Below, piece after piece: positions 63,984-64,000 of a DNA stretch of 64,000 nucleotides. The translations under genes were made by a program, and so were the position numbers. Location: assembly GCA_964413425.1 (NCBI GenBank), contig CAYPST010000009.1, positions 8,529-72,528 of the forward strand, read 5' to 3'. The notes below the pieces were generated by a model that saw only the letters and a list, made by a program, of their open reading frames with translations, was not told the origin of the DNA and did no database searches. This DNA comes from DATFLS01 sp964413425 (GTDB lineage Bacteria; Fidelibacterota; JAANXI01). Every line of letters begins with the position of its first letter. Position 1 is the stretch's first letter.

Positions 63984-64000
63984 CGCCTCCTGGTTGCCGT

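Overview
The window looks like a chromosomal segment of a Gram-negative bacterium, probably from the FCB side of the tree outside classical Bacteroidota (Calditrichota, Marinimicrobia, KSB1 or Rhodothermota-like lineages). This placement is an inference. It rests on outer-membrane barrels, a DUF5916/CBM9 protein, a phosphate-selective-porin-like protein and several lipoproteins; on mannosylglycerate synthesis genes, typical of thermophiles and halotolerant marine bacteria; on a HoxEFUYH hydrogenase; and on clear Shine-Dalgarno sites, which most Bacteroidota lack. I recognised no rRNA, tRNA, CRISPR array or prophage.

Layout. 1-5736 (minus): bidirectional NAD(P)-linked [NiFe] hydrogenase operon hoxEFUYH plus the hydrogenase maturation protease (cut by the left edge). 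7414-11814 (plus): a double-ATPase acyl-CoA dehydratase activase-related protein and its partner, split over two genes. 12236-15180 (plus): a coiled-coil membrane protein, a PfkB sugar kinase, biotin ligase and the BioY biotin transporter. 15589-19727 (minus): a GH38 alpha-mannosidase overlapping a radical SAM gene. 20680-24857: DUF5916 outer-membrane protein and a B12-binding radical SAM enzyme. 24988-25271: decayed IS4-type transposase tail. 26389-28415 (plus): mannosyl-3-phosphoglycerate synthase and phosphatase. 28445-41798 (minus): RarD permease, a 6-phosphofructokinase with PPi-type residues, small lipoprotein and membrane proteins, a serpin, outer-membrane barrels, an orphan FlgI C-terminal-like protein, an S41 peptidase lipoprotein and a PHP-domain protein. 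42532-54292: DoxX, NAD-type isocitrate/isopropylmalate dehydrogenase, an SDR, a response regulator-HDOD protein, CcmF with an added zinc ribbon, a FetAB-type ABC exporter, a DUF1684 lipoprotein (minus) and the GTPase YchF. 54638-56143 (minus): AlbA_2-type regulator. 56509-61353: thiolase and FadJ-type beta-oxidation operon facing an SDR. 62066-64000: a porin, a UBP-type zinc-finger protein and a peroxiredoxin fragment.

The strongest unexplained structure is not coding. The intergenic spaces hold several families of small inverted-repeat elements. One is a MITE-like family of about 190-230 bp with 17-19 bp ends, in five copies in both orientations. A second consists of paired low-complexity arms (CACGCAGAT..., CACGCAAAG..., CCACGAATG..., CAGGATT...) around unrelated cores. 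Three copies of the second family sit inside apparent operons (hoxU/hoxY, hoxY/hoxH, fetA/fetB). In addition, a 119-bp tandem repeat downstream of the SDR at 60643 contains copies of that gene's own 3' end.

Functionally, the hydrogenase, the activase pair, beta-oxidation and a PPi-type phosphofructokinase suggest a flexible, partly fermentative energy metabolism. MpgS/MpgP suggests adaptation to salt or heat. The GH38 enzyme may turn over mannosides, but no sequence evidence ties it to mannosylglycerate.
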